From the NCBI RefSeq assembly GCF_010550675.1, contig NZ_JAAGOA010000028.1, positions 1 to 64,000 of the forward strand: a stretch of 64,000 nt of DNA, in the 5' to 3' direction. Both the position numbers and the translations under genes were made by a program. Shown here in pieces: positions 1-8,824 of this stretch. This stretch comes from Phytoactinopolyspora halotolerans (GTDB lineage Bacteria > Actinomycetota > Actinomycetes > Jiangellales > Jiangellaceae). The notes under the pieces are model-generated. The model saw nothing but the letters and a program-made list of their open reading frames with translations. It was not told the DNA's origin and searched no databases. The first letter of the stretch is position 1, and the number at the start of each line of letters is the position of its first letter.

Positions 1-809
1 ACCAATTCCTGTCCCGCGACTCCTACACCGGCGCCCTCGCCGACCTCAACCTCACCACGTCCCCGTGGAACAACAACCGCTACGCCTACACCGGCGGCAA
101 CCCCATCTCCTACATCGAACTCGACGGACACCGACGCACCTGCTCGGACTGGACCATCGACTGCAACGCCACCGCCGACCCAGCCGAGGGAGGCAGAAGC
201 GTATCTCGTGACGCCGATACTAGTGAGTACACTGAACTAGTAGATTACGTGCACGATGAAATTGTCACCAACTCGCAAAGTGATACAGTGGAGACGATTC
301 GTTCTCGCCTGGAACGGTACCAGTACCTCACTGGCGACCTGAGCTTTTGGGCTCGGTTCCGCAGTTCATATGCGGGAGAGAACCCAGAATCGTACGCTTT
401 GCTGGCCAATGCAACCTGGGCGGCCAAGGTATGCCAGAAGGTATGCGAGTGGGACCATAAGCCCAAGATTGAGGAACGCTTCGAAATGGATTCGAGGGAA
501 AACTATTACACTCCGATAAAGGACCGGCCAGGGTACGAGGCCTACTACGACATATGGTCGAATATTCACTACGGGTACGTGGGAAGGTCCGCCGGTTTCG
601 ACGCCGACACGCTGCAGGAAGGGGCCGCATCAGGAAATCCGCTGGCTGGGGTAAATGACGCCGGTGACATAATAACCGTGCAAATCGGAATCGATTTGTA
701 CGATCAGCATGCGCCAACTGAACTCAAGCCTCAACATATACATCAGGCTATACTGAGCGCACTCCCGGAACTTAGTGCCGTCGGAACTGAACAACTACTG
801 GTTCGATGA
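1..809 (+). CDS. RHS-family polymorphic toxin, C-terminal end (type-44-like toxin domain), 5' partial
   Basis: The reading frame is open from base 3 and enters from outside the window, so the start is missing. The first 40 residues match the closing part of an RHS-associated core (NRYAYTGGNPISYIELDG). The rest is a variable C-terminal domain with WDHKP, then IWSNIHYGYVGR, then LGIDLYD, which resembles the polymorphic toxin type 44 domain as I remember it. By family knowledge the RHS shell delivers or encloses the toxic tip; a nuclease activity is often predicted but is not shown here. From about base 200 the codons turn AT-richer than the RHS core, as usual where a tip has been exchanged. The gene ends at a TGA 6 bp before its neighbour, a candidate immunity gene. 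The RHS assignment is firm; the type-44 label is from memory. Confidence 0.8.
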   Translation, partial: QFLSRDSYTGALADLNLTTSPWNNNRYAYTGGNPISYIELDGHRRTCSDWTIDCNATADPAEGGRSVSRDADTSEYTELVDYVHDEIVTNSQSDTVETIRSRLERYQYLTGDLSFWARFRSSYAGENPESYALLANATWAAKVCQKVCEWDHKPKIEERFEMDSRENYYTPIKDRPGYEAYYDIWSNIHYGYVGRSAGFDADTLQEGAASGNPLAGVNDAGDIITVQIGIDLYDQHAPTELKPQHIHQAILSALPELSAVGTEQLLVR

Positions 810-815
810 GTGTAG

Positions 816-1430
816 GTGAGAACTCTGGCTTCCAAGCGAGTCAAGTGGGTGGTTCGTGGTCTCCTTCTAGTGGCCACTGTGCTTGTCGCGGGGGGAGTCG
901 TCTTTCTGGTAGACGTCGTGCGGAGCGAACAGCAATCAGTCTCACCTCAAGATCTCCTTGGTGCGGACCCGGATCTTGCTGGACCGAATATGGACGATAA
1001 TTGGCAACTCGATGAGGAACAGACTTCGGGAGCGCACGGTTCGTACAATTCTGATGAGCATATTCGTCGCATATGGTCGAAAGTTGACGGCGGAGGGCGA
1101 TTAGATCAAACAGTCTTCTTGTATTCGAACCCTGTCTGGGCAGAAGGTCAATACTGGCTTTCGCAGCCTCGTTGGGCGCATTCGGATGACTATCCCAGCT
1201 TCAACTCGGCGACTGATCCATACGATAGTGCCGATGCAGACCGCAGTCAGATGGTGTGTGCGGCAGGTTCAACGGAATCGTGCCAGATTTGGTTTTACTG
1301 GGCACGTTATGGCCAGTACCTGGTACAGATCCAATATGTCGGCGAAAATATTGATGAGGAGAAGTTCAGGCAACTCGTACGGCCGGTTGACCAATTTGTC
1401 GTAGACGTCCTGTCGGCTGGACCAAGGTAG
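816..1430 (+). CDS. Candidate immunity protein, single-pass membrane-anchored
   Basis: This 204-residue protein starts at a GTG 6 bp after the toxin stop, so the two are very likely cotranscribed. The N-terminus is basic (MRTLASKRVKWVVRG) and runs into one hydrophobic segment at about residues 11-33, leaving a soluble domain of about 170 residues, probably outside the cytoplasm. That domain has two cysteines (MVCAAG, ESCQIW) about a dozen residues apart. I recognise no family. The role is inferred only from position: genes directly behind an RHS toxin tip usually encode the cognate immunity protein. Base composition is lower in GC than the chromosomal genes further on and TTA leucine is used, which fits transfer together with the toxin tip. 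An unrelated lipoprotein-like or cargo gene remains possible. Confidence 0.6.
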   Translation: MRTLASKRVKWVVRGLLLVATVLVAGGVVFLVDVVRSEQQSVSPQDLLGADPDLAGPNMDDNWQLDEEQTSGAHGSYNSDEHIRRIWSKVDGGGRLDQTVFLYSNPVWAEGQYWLSQPRWAHSDDYPSFNSATDPYDSADADRSQMVCAAGSTESCQIWFYWARYGQYLVQIQYVGENIDEEKFRQLVRPVDQFVVDVLSAGPR

Positions 1431-1696
1431 GGAGGCCTACTAAGAACGCCTGCCGTGGTGGCGTGGCAGTAGCTCACTTTGATGTCAAAGCCATAAAAGG
1501 CACCACCGGGCAGGTCAGATATATTTTGCCTTCGCGGTGGCTCATTTCCAGGATAGGATCGGCTTTACGGCAGCCACACCCTTCTATGCGTGCAAATCAT
1601 GCACATCCTGAATCGGGCCGCTAGAACCGCTATTGGGTAGTGGCCTGGTTCGACGCGCATGGTGTATACCTCGACGCTAGTGCCGTGTGACACAAG
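1431..1696. other. Gene-free accessory spacer with an inverted repeat
   Basis: I see no credible gene in these 266 bases. An imperfect inverted repeat (CCTGCCGTGGTG at 1449-1460 against CACCACCGGGCAGG at 1501-1514) could act as a terminator for the toxin-immunity pair. Bases 1625-1690 are open in the frame of the following small ORF but are closed by a TAG at 1622 and a TGA at 1688, which looks like decayed coding sequence. Confidence 0.4.
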
Positions 1697-1963
1697 ATGA
1701 CTTCGGGAAGACGTTTTGATCGATTTTACAATGAATGGCCCACTGAGGATCGGCTATTCTTTAGCAATCAGTCAAGTGTTGTGAGCGGGCGTTTGGGTGT
1801 GGACGATCCAGAGTTTCCTGGTCAACTAGAATATGAAATCAGAACGCGAGGGCCAGTCCCGATCGCCGTGTACGTGGCGAATCGTGTATGCTCGCCCGGC
1901 AAGGAATGCAAGGCGCAGATTGCCCGAATCGAATATGGGTCGTGCTGCCATCAAACAAAGTAG
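1697..1963 (+). pseudogene. Small ORF or remnant, unknown
   Basis: An 88-codon ATG ORF of unknown family. The same frame reads protein-like upstream (YWVVAWFDAHGVYLDASAV) before an in-frame TGA at 1688-1690, so this is probably the 3' remnant of a longer accessory gene broken by stops. The C-terminus has four cysteines (VCSPGKEC, GSCC). Composition is as AT-rich as the toxin region. No Shine-Dalgarno sequence is evident. It may be an orphan immunity-type remnant of the RHS locus, but nothing in the sequence proves that. Confidence 0.3.
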
Positions 1964-2075
1964 ACGCCTGATCTTCGTATACGGGTATGCGGTACGGCTG
2001 CCGGAGCCGGTACCCGGCCGCTGGGCCTTGCCATTCTCAGCCGGCTGTACGGCGCGCAGCGTAGGCTTGGCGCAC

Positions 2076-2714
2076 GTGACGATTGAGGAGTTCAGGGACC
2101 GGCCGGAGAGCTGGCCCGTCGAGACGTCGGACGTGGTGTTCGAGGGCAAGGTCATCGCCGTCCGCAAGGACGTGGTGCGGTCGCCCGTCGACGGCACCAC
2201 CTTCCAGCGCGACGTCGTCGTTCATCCGGGTGCGGTGGCCATTGTGGCACTGGACGAAGACGACCAGGTGCTCGTCGTGTCGCAGTACCGGCACCCGGTC
2301 GGCCACCGGCTGATCGAGCTGCCGGCCGGGCTGCGGGACATGGATGGCGAGCCGCCCCTGGAGACGGCCAAGCGCGAACTCTACGAAGAAGGACATATCC
2401 GGGCGACCGACTGGCGGGTGCTCACCGACGTGCTCAGCACGCCGGGCATGTGCGACGAAGCCGTCCGGGTCTACCTCGCCCGCGGCGTCACCGAGGTGCC
2501 CGACGACGAACGGCACAACGGCGAGCACGAGGAAGCCGACATGCCGGTCGCCTGGACACCGCTGGCCGATCTCGTCCAGGCTGTCCTCGGCGGCTCGGTG
2601 CAGAACGCGCTGCTGTGCATCGGGACGCTCGCTGCCTGGGCAGCCAGCCATGACGGCGGTTACGACGCGCTCCGTCCGGCGGATGCACCGTGGCCCGCCG
2701 GCGAACGTCAGTGA
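2076..2714 (+). CDS. Nudix hydrolase, ADP-ribose pyrophosphatase type
   Basis: This is a 212-residue protein starting at GTG 2076 (TIEEFRDRPESWPVETSD). The frame is open further upstream but that extension lies in the accessory patch and does not look homologous. The Nudix helix reads GEPPLETAKRELYEEGHI. The position that is usually glycine is histidine, a form I recall as normal in actinobacterial members (EEAHV-like). The flanking ELPAGLRD and LSTPGMCDEAVRVYLA are typical of ADP-ribose pyrophosphatases, which split ADP-ribose to AMP and ribose 5-phosphate in the cytoplasm. It stands directly before ald and xerD, an arrangement common in this phylum, and marks the return to core chromosome after the RHS patch. 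The ribosome-binding site is weak. Confidence 0.85.
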   Translation: MTIEEFRDRPESWPVETSDVVFEGKVIAVRKDVVRSPVDGTTFQRDVVVHPGAVAIVALDEDDQVLVVSQYRHPVGHRLIELPAGLRDMDGEPPLETAKRELYEEGHIRATDWRVLTDVLSTPGMCDEAVRVYLARGVTEVPDDERHNGEHEEADMPVAWTPLADLVQAVLGGSVQNALLCIGTLAAWAASHDGGYDALRPADAPWPAGERQ

Positions 2715-2877
2715 TGATCTTGTTATCCGGCATGCGTCCGCATCGCGAGACGTTGCCCGGTCCGCTGATCTAGACTGCGCCCGTAGCCTCCGACATGGCA
2801 CGCTCGGAACTAGGTGGCACCCGAGCGTCGCAGATGGGGCGATGGCCATCGCGGCTGGAACGGCGAAGGGGACGTTG

Positions 2878-3993
2878 GTGCTGATCGGCATTCCTACCGA
2901 GGTCAAGGACAACGAATACCGGGTGGCGATCACCCCGCCTGGCGTGCACGAGCTGGCCCGGCACGGGCACGACGTCGTCGTGCAGGCCGGCGCGGGCATC
3001 GGCTCGTCCATCCGCGACGACGAGTACATCTCCGCCGGGGCACGCATCGTCGAGTCCGCCGACGACGTGTGGGCCGACGCCGATCTGATCTGCAAGGTCA
3101 AGGAACCGGTGCCGGACGAGTATCACCGGATGCGCCGCGGGCAGGTGCTCTTCACCTACCTGCATCTGGCGGCGTCGCGCGAGTGCACCCAGGCGCTGCT
3201 CGACGCCGGGATCACGGCGATCGCCTACGAGACCGTCCAGACCGCCGACGGTCACCTGCCACTGCTGGCGCCGATGAGCGAGGTCGCCGGGAGAATGGCG
3301 ACGCAGGTCGGCGCGCACGTGCTGGAGCGCGCCCAAGGCGGGCGCGGAATCCTGCTGGGCGGCGTGCCCGGCACCCAGTCTGCCAAGGTGGTCGTCATCG
3401 GTGCCGGGGTGGCCGGGATGAACGCCGCCGTCATCGCCGCCGGGATGCTGGCCGACGTCTGGGTCCTGGACAAGAACGTCGCCCGGCTGCGCGAGGTCGA
3501 GGAGCTCTACGGCGGGCGGATGCAGACCATCGCGTCCAACCTGTACGAGGTGGAGAGTGCGGTGCTCGATGCCGACCTGGTGATCGGTGCGGTCCTCGTG
3601 CCCGGTGCCAAGGCGCCGACGCTGGTGCCGGACAGGCTGGTGGAGCGCATGCGCCCCGGCACGGTGCTCGTCGACGTCGCCATCGACCAGGGTGGATGCT
3701 TCGAGAGCTCGCGGCCGACGACGCACGCCAACCCGACGTTCCGCGTCCACGAGTCGATCTTCTACTGCGTGGCGAACATGCCGGGCGCCGTCCCGCACAC
3801 CTCGACCTACGCGCTCACCAATGTCACCCTGCCGTACGTGGTGGAGCTGGCGGATCAGGGCTGGCGCTCAGCGCTACGATCGGATGCGGCACTGGCGCGC
3901 GGACTGAACACCCACGACGGTCACGTCGTGTACGCGCCGGTCGCCGAGACACACGGCCTAGCGGTGACCGACCTGAACGAGGTGCTCAACTGA
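2878..3993 (+). CDS. ald: Alanine dehydrogenase
   Basis: A 371-residue protein, the usual family length, catalysing NAD-dependent interconversion of L-alanine with pyruvate and ammonia. The N-terminus [20 protein letters not shown] is typical. A Rossmann motif [14 protein letters not shown] sits near residue 170. The substrate-binding region [13 protein letters not shown] and the end motif [14 protein letters not shown] are present. I chose GTG 2878 because GAAGGGGA lies just ahead of it and the product aligns with the family start. An in-frame ATG at 2842 would add 12 residues that do not look native. The following xerD frame begins around the stop codon, so the two are probably translated together. 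Confidence 0.93.
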   Translation: MLIGIPTEVKDNEYRVAITPPGVHELARHGHDVVVQAGAGIGSSIRDDEYISAGARIVESADDVWADADLICKVKEPVPDEYHRMRRGQVLFTYLHLAASRECTQALLDAGITAIAYETVQTADGHLPLLAPMSEVAGRMATQVGAHVLERAQGGRGILLGGVPGTQSAKVVVIGAGVAGMNAAVIAAGMLADVWVLDKNVARLREVEELYGGRMQTIASNLYEVESAVLDADLVIGAVLVPGAKAPTLVPDRLVERMRPGTVLVDVAIDQGGCFESSRPTTHANPTFRVHESIFYCVANMPGAVPHTSTYALTNVTLPYVVELADQGWRSALRSDAALARGLNTHDGHVVYAPVAETHGLAVTDLNEVLN

Positions 3994-4019
3994 GCAGCGA
4001 CACCGGACTGGACAAGGCA

Positions 4020-4922
4020 GTGCGGGCGTATCTCGACCACTTGGCGGTCGAGCGTGGCTTAGCCGCGAACACGCTCGCGTCGTACCGTCGTGACCTGCGC
4101 CGATACGTCGACTTCCTAGTCGGCCAGGGACGGGTGGAACCGACCGATGTGGTCGAGACCGACGTCACCGCGTTCCTGCGCAGCCTCCGCGAGGGCGACG
4201 AGATCTTCCCCGCGCTGGGGGCCAGCTCTGCCGCCCGCACCGTCGTCGCGGTGCGCGGGCTACACCGGTTCCTCTGCCGCGAGGGCATCACCGACGTCGA
4301 TCCGGCCGGCGCCGTCCGTCCACCGACGCCGCCGCGCCGATTACCGAAGGCGATCCCGCTGGACCAGGTGGAGCGCTTGCTGGCCGCCGCATCCACCGGC
4401 GACGGTCCGCGTGCACTGCGCGACCGGGCGTTGCTGGAGTTGCTGTACGGCTGTGGTGCACGCATCTCCGAGGCGGTGGGGCTGGACCGGGACGACGTCG
4501 ACCTGGAGACCGCCACCGTCGTCTTGCGCGGCAAGGGCGGCAAGACCCGGATCGTGCCGATCGGCTCCTACGCGCGGGACGCGGTGGAGGCCTACACGGT
4601 CCGCGGGCGGCCGGCGTTGCTTGCGGTCGGCAAGGGCACGCCAGCGCTGTTCCTGAATGCCCGCGGCGGCCGGCTGTCCCGGCAGAGCGCCTGGACGGTG
4701 CTGCGCACGGCGGCGGAGCGGGCCGGGCTCGGCTCGACGCTGTCGCCGCATACGCTGCGCCACTCGTTCGCCACCCACCTGCTCGACGGCGGCGCCGACG
4801 TCCGCGTCGTCCAGGAGCTGCTGGGCCACGCCTCCGTCACGACGACACAGGTCTACACCCTGGTGACCGTCGAGCACTTGCGCGAGGTGTACGCCGCCGC
4901 CCACCCACGCGCCCAAGGGTGA
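4020..4922 (+). CDS. xerD: Tyrosine site-specific recombinase XerD
   Basis: Tyrosine recombinase that, with XerC, resolves chromosome dimers at dif during division. The N-terminal SAM-like core-binding domain covers about residues 1-90. The catalytic domain shows all expected residues: Arg in [10 protein letters not shown], Lys in [10 protein letters not shown], His and Arg in [15 protein letters not shown], His in LGHAS and the nucleophile Tyr in TTTQVYTLV. From GTG 4020 it is 300 residues. The helix before [13 protein letters not shown] looks clipped, and a CTG at 3990, preceded by ACGAGGT and overlapping the ald stop, would restore about 10 residues. The true start is therefore uncertain. 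The gene ends one base before a palindrome. Confidence 0.92.
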   Translation: MRAYLDHLAVERGLAANTLASYRRDLRRYVDFLVGQGRVEPTDVVETDVTAFLRSLREGDEIFPALGASSAARTVVAVRGLHRFLCREGITDVDPAGAVRPPTPPRRLPKAIPLDQVERLLAAASTGDGPRALRDRALLELLYGCGARISEAVGLDRDDVDLETATVVLRGKGGKTRIVPIGSYARDAVEAYTVRGRPALLAVGKGTPALFLNARGGRLSRQSAWTVLRTAAERAGLGSTLSPHTLRHSFATHLLDGGADVRVVQELLGHASVTTTQVYTLVTVEHLREVYAAAHPRAQG

Positions 4923-4923
4923 C

Positions 4924-4976
4924 CATGATCATGAGCAGAAACCGTTCACATAGCACGGTTTATGTTCATGATCATG
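4924..4976. repeat. 53-bp palindrome with ATGATCATG ends (copy 1)
   Basis: Left arm CATGATCATGAGCAGAAACC and right arm GGTTTATGTTCATGATCATG (each with one further paired base pair next to the loop) fold into a 22-bp stem with two mismatches around a 9-nt loop. It starts one base after the xerD stop and ends at the point where pullulanase homology begins. The outer ATGATCATG is shared with palindromes at 19181, 47813 and 55837. It could end xerD transcription, but no T-run follows. Confidence 0.8.
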
Positions 4977-4978
4977 AG

Positions 4979-6457
4979 ATGGTGGCCGCCCTGAACGGCG
5001 CCGGGCTGCGCGTCGTCATGGACGTCGTCTACAACCACACGCACGCCGCCGGGCAGGACGAGCAGTCGATCCTTGATCGGATCGTGCCCGGCTATTATCA
5101 GCGGCTGTCCGCGACCGGTGAGCTGGAGACGTCGACGTGCTGTGCGAACACGGCGTCGGAGCACGCGATGATGGAGAAGCTGATCGTCGACTCGGTCCTG
5201 ACCTGGGCCCGCGACTACAAGGTGGACGGTTTCCGGTTCGACCTGATGGGTCACCACAGCCGGTCCACCATGGAGGCGGTGCGGGCGGCGCTGGACGAGC
5301 TGACCGTCGACGACGACGGCGTGGACGGTGAGAGCGTCTACGTGTACGGCGAGGGCTGGAACTTCGGCGAGGTCGCCGACAACGCCCGGTTCCGTCAGGC
5401 CACGCAGCTGGAGATGTACGGCGCCGGGATCGGCACCTTCAACGACCGGCTGCGCGACGGAGTGCGCGGCGGCGGCCCGTTCGACGACGACCCGCGGCTG
5501 CAGGGCTTCGGCAGCGGCCTGTTCACCGATCCGAACGCGTCGCCGGAGAACGGCACGCCGGAGGAGCGGCGGGCTAAGCTGCTGCAACACCAGGACATGA
5601 TCAAGGTCGGGCTGGCCGGCAACCTGCGCGACTTCGTGTTCGTCGATCACACTGGCGCAGAGGTGACCGGCGCCGACGTCGACTACAACGGCTCGCCGGC
5701 GGGCTACGCGGCTGATCCGGCCGAGGTGGTCACCTACGTCGACGCGCACGACTACGAGACCCTGTTCGACGCGTTGACCTACAAGCTCCCGGTGGACACG
5801 CCGATGGCGGACCGGGTGCGGATGAACACGCTCTCGCTGGCGACGACGGCGCTGGGCCAGGGGCCGTCGTTTTGGCACGCCGGGGCGGACCTGCTGCGCT
5901 CGAAGTCGCTGGACCGCAACTCCTACGACTCGGGGGACTGGTACAACCGGATCGACTGGACGGGGGAGGAGAACACGTTCGGCTCCGGCTTGCCTCCGGC
6001 GCCCGACAACGAGGCGAAATGGGACTTCATGCGCCCGCTGCTGGCCGATCCGGCGCTGAAGCCGAGCCCGTCCGACATGGCCGCCGCGACCGCGGCCGCG
6101 CAGGATCTGCTGCGCATCAGGTACTCGTCGCCGCTGTTTCGCCTCGGCTCCGCCGAGTTGATCCAGGAGCGGGTGAGCTTCGGCGGCGGAGCGGACCAGA
6201 CTCCGGGCATCATCGTGATGGAGATCGCCGACGGCTCGGGCTCCGGTGACGGCTCCGACATCGATCCCCAACGCGAGCGGATCGTCGTCGTGTTCAACGC
6301 GACGCCCGAGGCGCAGACCGTCTCCGTCGGCGACCCGGCGTCGCTGCAGCTCCATGCCATCCAGGCCGACGGTTCCGACAACGTCGTCAAGGACACCGAG
6401 GTCGGCGCCGACGGCGTCACCGTTCCGGCCCGCACCGTCGCCGTCCTCGAGCAGTAA
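4979..6457 (+). pseudogene. 5'-truncated type I pullulanase (GH13)
   Basis: From ATG 4979 (the frame is open from 4919, inside the xerD end) this encodes 492 residues that match only the C-terminal half of actinobacterial pullulanases, which normally exceed 900 residues. Visible: GH13 region I DVVYNHTH, the nucleophile motif DGFRFDLMGHH, the acid/base motif YVYGEGWNFGE, region IV VDAHDYETL (usually HDN, here HDY) and an all-beta C-terminal domain. The carbohydrate-binding domains, any secretion signal and the first strands of the catalytic barrel are missing, so an active alpha-1,6-glucosidase is unlikely. Homology begins within a few bases of the palindrome at 4924-4976, which points to a deletion or insertion with that repeat at its edge. 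The rest of the frame is intact, so the event may be recent or the fragment may still be expressed. Confidence 0.8.
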
Positions 6458-6481
6458 TCAGCTGGACCTCATGGTCTGACG

Positions 6482-6735
6482 CACAAGCTTCCACATGGCC
6501 CGCCATCCTGTGCAGCAAGCTTCCACATGGTTGCTATGGCGACAGCATGCTTCCGCGCGGCGTGCCCCGGTGGGCAGCGAGCTTCCACGTGGCCTGTCAT
6601 CCTGTGCAGCAAGCTTCCACATGGTTGCTATGGCGACCGCATGCTTCCGCGCGGCAGACCGCCGTGTGCAGCGAGCGTTCGCATGGCGTGCCACCGTGTG
6701 CAGCAAGCCTCCATATTGTCGCGATAGATCGCCGC
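6482..6735. repeat. Degenerate 31-bp minisatellite, about 8 units
   Basis: About eight tandem units follow the consensus GCAGCAAGCTTCCACATGG plus about 12 variable bases ending TGTG. Units start near 6482, 6512, 6543, 6574, 6606, 6637, 6668 and 6700. Units 2-4 and 5-7 are more alike as blocks than as neighbours, giving a higher-order period of about 93 bp. The decay toward the 3' end and the non-triplet unit argue against coding. Short frames are open here only because 93 is a multiple of 3. It fills the gap between the broken pullulanase and the 3' end of the LysR gene. Confidence 0.8.
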
Positions 6736-6784
6736 GATAGCGACAGATGATTCCCAGTCAGGAAGCAGGCTCTGCAACGGCCGC

Positions 6785-7723
6785 CTACGCCGGTTCTGTG
6801 ACGGCGGTCAACGCCGGTTCTGGTACGGGGTCGATCTCGTTCGCGTCGACGCGCGCGTGCAGGAGTTCGACGATGCGCCGCGCGGCCGGATTGCGGCGCA
6901 ACGACTCGCGCACGCGGACGGAGATGCGGCGCACGGGAACCGGATCCACCACCGGCACCGCGACCAGCCCAGCCGGGAGCGTGCCGACGCCGAGCCGGGG
7001 CAGCACCGTGATGCCGACGCCGGCGGCGACGAACGAGATGGCCGTCGGGTAGTCATGCGTCTCGACGTGGAACCCGGGGCTGACGCCGACCGCGGAGCAC
7101 GCGTCCAGCAGCGCCTGCCGGCAGGGGCCGCGGGAGAAATCGTTGTCCACCCACGGTTCGTCGGCGAGTTCGCGCAGCGGGATGGAACGCCGTCCGGCCA
7201 GCGGGTGCGTCTCCGGGAGAACCGCGACGTACGGCTCTTCGAGCAGGGGATACACGTCGTAACCCTGAATGGGGCCGGACTCCGCGCCCTCGACGAAGAT
7301 CTCGACGTCCGGCGCCGACTTGTGTTCGTCGGCGAGTTCGATCAGCCGCAGGTCGATCCGTAGCTCGGGGAACTCGCGGGTAAGGGCCGCGACAACCGGT
7401 GGGATCCACGCCGCCCCGGCCGAGGCGAAATAGCTGATGGACAACGTGCCGACCCGGCCCTCGCGCAGGTCCGTCACGACCGCGTCCAGTTCGGCCAGTC
7501 GCTCGAGCGCGGCGGCGGCCTCGTCGGCCAGCATCCGCCCGGTGGCGGTGGGTTCGATGCCGCGTCCATTGCGCTCCACCAGCCGCAGGCCGGTCTCCCG
7601 CTGCAGGGCGGTGAGGTGCTGGCTGACCGCCGACGGCGTGTAGCCCAGGTTCGTGGCTGCTTGGTGCACGGATCCGGTGGCGACGACGGCCCGGAAGACG
7701 CGCAGACGGTGCGGATCGAGCAT
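6785..7723 (-). CDS. LysR-family transcriptional regulator
   Basis: A 312-residue LysR protein. The N-terminal winged helix (about residues 1-60) reads LRVFRAVVATGSVHQAATNL and ends in the usual dimerisation helix. The C-terminal part is a periplasmic-binding-like effector domain (about 90-295; GTLSISYFASAGAAWIPP). It is divergent to an EamA exporter across 75 bp, the classic LysR layout, so it most likely controls that transporter in response to a small molecule. The effector is unknown. The last 20 or so residues are rich in Pro, Val and Ala and look disordered. Confidence 0.9.
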   Translation of the reverse strand: MLDPHRLRVFRAVVATGSVHQAATNLGYTPSAVSQHLTALQRETGLRLVERNGRGIEPTATGRMLADEAAAALERLAELDAVVTDLREGRVGTLSISYFASAGAAWIPPVVAALTREFPELRIDLRLIELADEHKSAPDVEIFVEGAESGPIQGYDVYPLLEEPYVAVLPETHPLAGRRSIPLRELADEPWVDNDFSRGPCRQALLDACSAVGVSPGFHVETHDYPTAISFVAAGVGITVLPRLGVGTLPAGLVAVPVVDPVPVRRISVRVRESLRRNPAARRIVELLHARVDANEIDPVPEPALTAVTEPA

Positions 7724-7798
7724 GGCGACTATTGTACAGCACTACTGAATGATCGTACAGAAACATTCGCTTGTGCTGATGCATAGCGCGGACGCACC
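7724..7798. promoter_or_regulatory. Divergent LysR/EamA control region
   Basis: This is the 75-bp gap between the divergent starts. It holds two direct copies of GTACAG (7734-7739 and 7755-7760), one period of about 21 bp apart, so on the same helical face. They are plausible LysR contact points. No inverted T-N11-A box stands out clearly. Confidence 0.4.
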
Positions 7799-8719
7799 AT
7801 GAATGCCGTGACGACAACCATCGCGCCGGCCCCGGTTTCCGCAGCGCCGGCACAGCAGTACCGCACCGTCCTCGCCGCCGCCGTGACCGTGGTCCTATGG
7901 GCGTCGGCGTTCGTCGGCATCCGGATGATCGGCAGCACATACTCGCCGGGAGCACTCGCCTTCGGCCGGATCGCCGTCGGAGCCTTGGTGCTCGGCGTCA
8001 TCGCGTGGCGCTACGGGCGGCTGACGCTCCCGACGGGCCGCGCCCGCTGGCTCGTCGTCGCGTACGGGGCTGTGTGGTTCGCCGCCTACACCGCCGTGCT
8101 CAACCTCGCCGAGCATCATCTCGACGCGGGCACGGCCGCGTTGCTGGTCAACGTCGCGCCGATTCTGGTGGCGGTGTTCGCCGGCGTGTTCTTCGCCGAG
8201 GGGTTCCCGCGGCCGCTCGTCGTCGGGATCGGGATCGCGTTCTCCGGGGTGGTGTTGATCGCGGCCGGTGGGTCGGGCGGCGGTTCGGTGAACGAGACGA
8301 TCGGAATCTGGCTCGGCCTGCTCACCGCGCTGCTCTACGCCAGCGGCGTGCTCATGCAGAAGATCGTGCTGCGCAGCGTCGATGCGGTCACCGCCACGTT
8401 CTTCGGATGCGCCGCCGGGGCGCTGGTGCTGGTCCCGTTCGCACCTCAGTTCGTCGAGCAGAGCCTGACCGCGTCCGGTGGCGCGATGGCGGGCGTGGTC
8501 TACCTCGGTGTGTTCCCCACGGCGATCGCGTTCAGCACCTGGGCGTATGCGCTGGCCCGCACCGACGCGGGCCGGATGACCGCGACGACGTTGACCGTGC
8601 CGGCGATCGCGATCCTGCTGTCGTGGGCGTTCCTCGGTGAACTCCCGACCGTCGTGGGCATGATCGGCGGATCGCTGTGCCTGCTCGGTGTGGCCATCAG
8701 CCGCCGCCGCCCGAGATGA
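7799..8719 (+). CDS. EamA/DMT-family transporter
   Basis: This 306-residue inner-membrane protein has about ten hydrophobic segments in two EamA repeats (for example VVLWASAFVGIRMIGSTYSP in the first half and YLGVFPTAIAFSTWAYALAR in the second). Family members export metabolites or amino acids by drug/metabolite antiport. The substrate cannot be read from sequence. It starts at an ATG with almost no Shine-Dalgarno sequence, so the message may be leaderless. Its divergent LysR neighbour is the likely regulator. It ends 30 bp before a structured repeat shared with the next convergent junction. Confidence 0.9.
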   Translation: MNAVTTTIAPAPVSAAPAQQYRTVLAAAVTVVLWASAFVGIRMIGSTYSPGALAFGRIAVGALVLGVIAWRYGRLTLPTGRARWLVVAYGAVWFAAYTAVLNLAEHHLDAGTAALLVNVAPILVAVFAGVFFAEGFPRPLVVGIGIAFSGVVLIAAGGSGGGSVNETIGIWLGLLTALLYASGVLMQKIVLRSVDAVTATFFGCAAGALVLVPFAPQFVEQSLTASGGAMAGVVYLGVFPTAIAFSTWAYALARTDAGRMTATTLTVPAIAILLSWAFLGELPTVVGMIGGSLCLLGVAISRRRPR

Positions 8720-8749
8720 CACGCTTTCGAGTTCATGGTCTCTGGCCGC

Positions 8750-8818
8750 ACTTCCTGGGCGCATGTAACGGATACAGGGCCTGAAGCCGACTCCAAACGT
8801 GACGTCCGGTCAGGAAGT
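8750..8818. repeat. Structured convergent-junction element E1
   Basis: Outer arms ACTTCCTG (8750-8757) and CAGGAAGT (8811-8818) pair perfectly. Between them are GTAACGGATA on the left and TCCAAACGTGACGT on the right. The same inner blocks, at the same distances, occur in E2 at 9923-9990, but with entirely different outer arms. It sits between the convergent 3' ends of the EamA and RidA genes, so a two-way terminator is one possible role. Confidence 0.7.
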
Positions 8819-8824
8819 CGGAGC

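Noticed and set aside
1833-2075. N-terminal extension of the Nudix gene
   Set aside because: Open in frame but Arg/Cys-rich, AT-shifted and unlike the family; GTG 2076 matches the family start.
2842-2877. Upstream ATG start for ald
   Set aside because: GTG 2878 has GAAGGGGA ahead and matches the family N-terminus; the extra 12 residues look unrelated.
4946-6355. 469-codon open frame on the minus strand opposite the pullulanase remnant
   Set aside because: Arg/Val/Gly-rich shadow of a GC-rich coding frame without any recognisable motif; similar long shadows lie opposite parA, tyrA, gcvP and der.
6482-6735. Possible CRISPR array
   Set aside because: The units are diverged, directly adjacent and lack unique spacers of equal size; no cas genes are in the window. 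A minisatellite fits better.
8750-8818. E1 as an insertion-sequence end
   Set aside because: No transposase, no long terminal repeat and no target duplication is visible; the same core at E2 has different arms.
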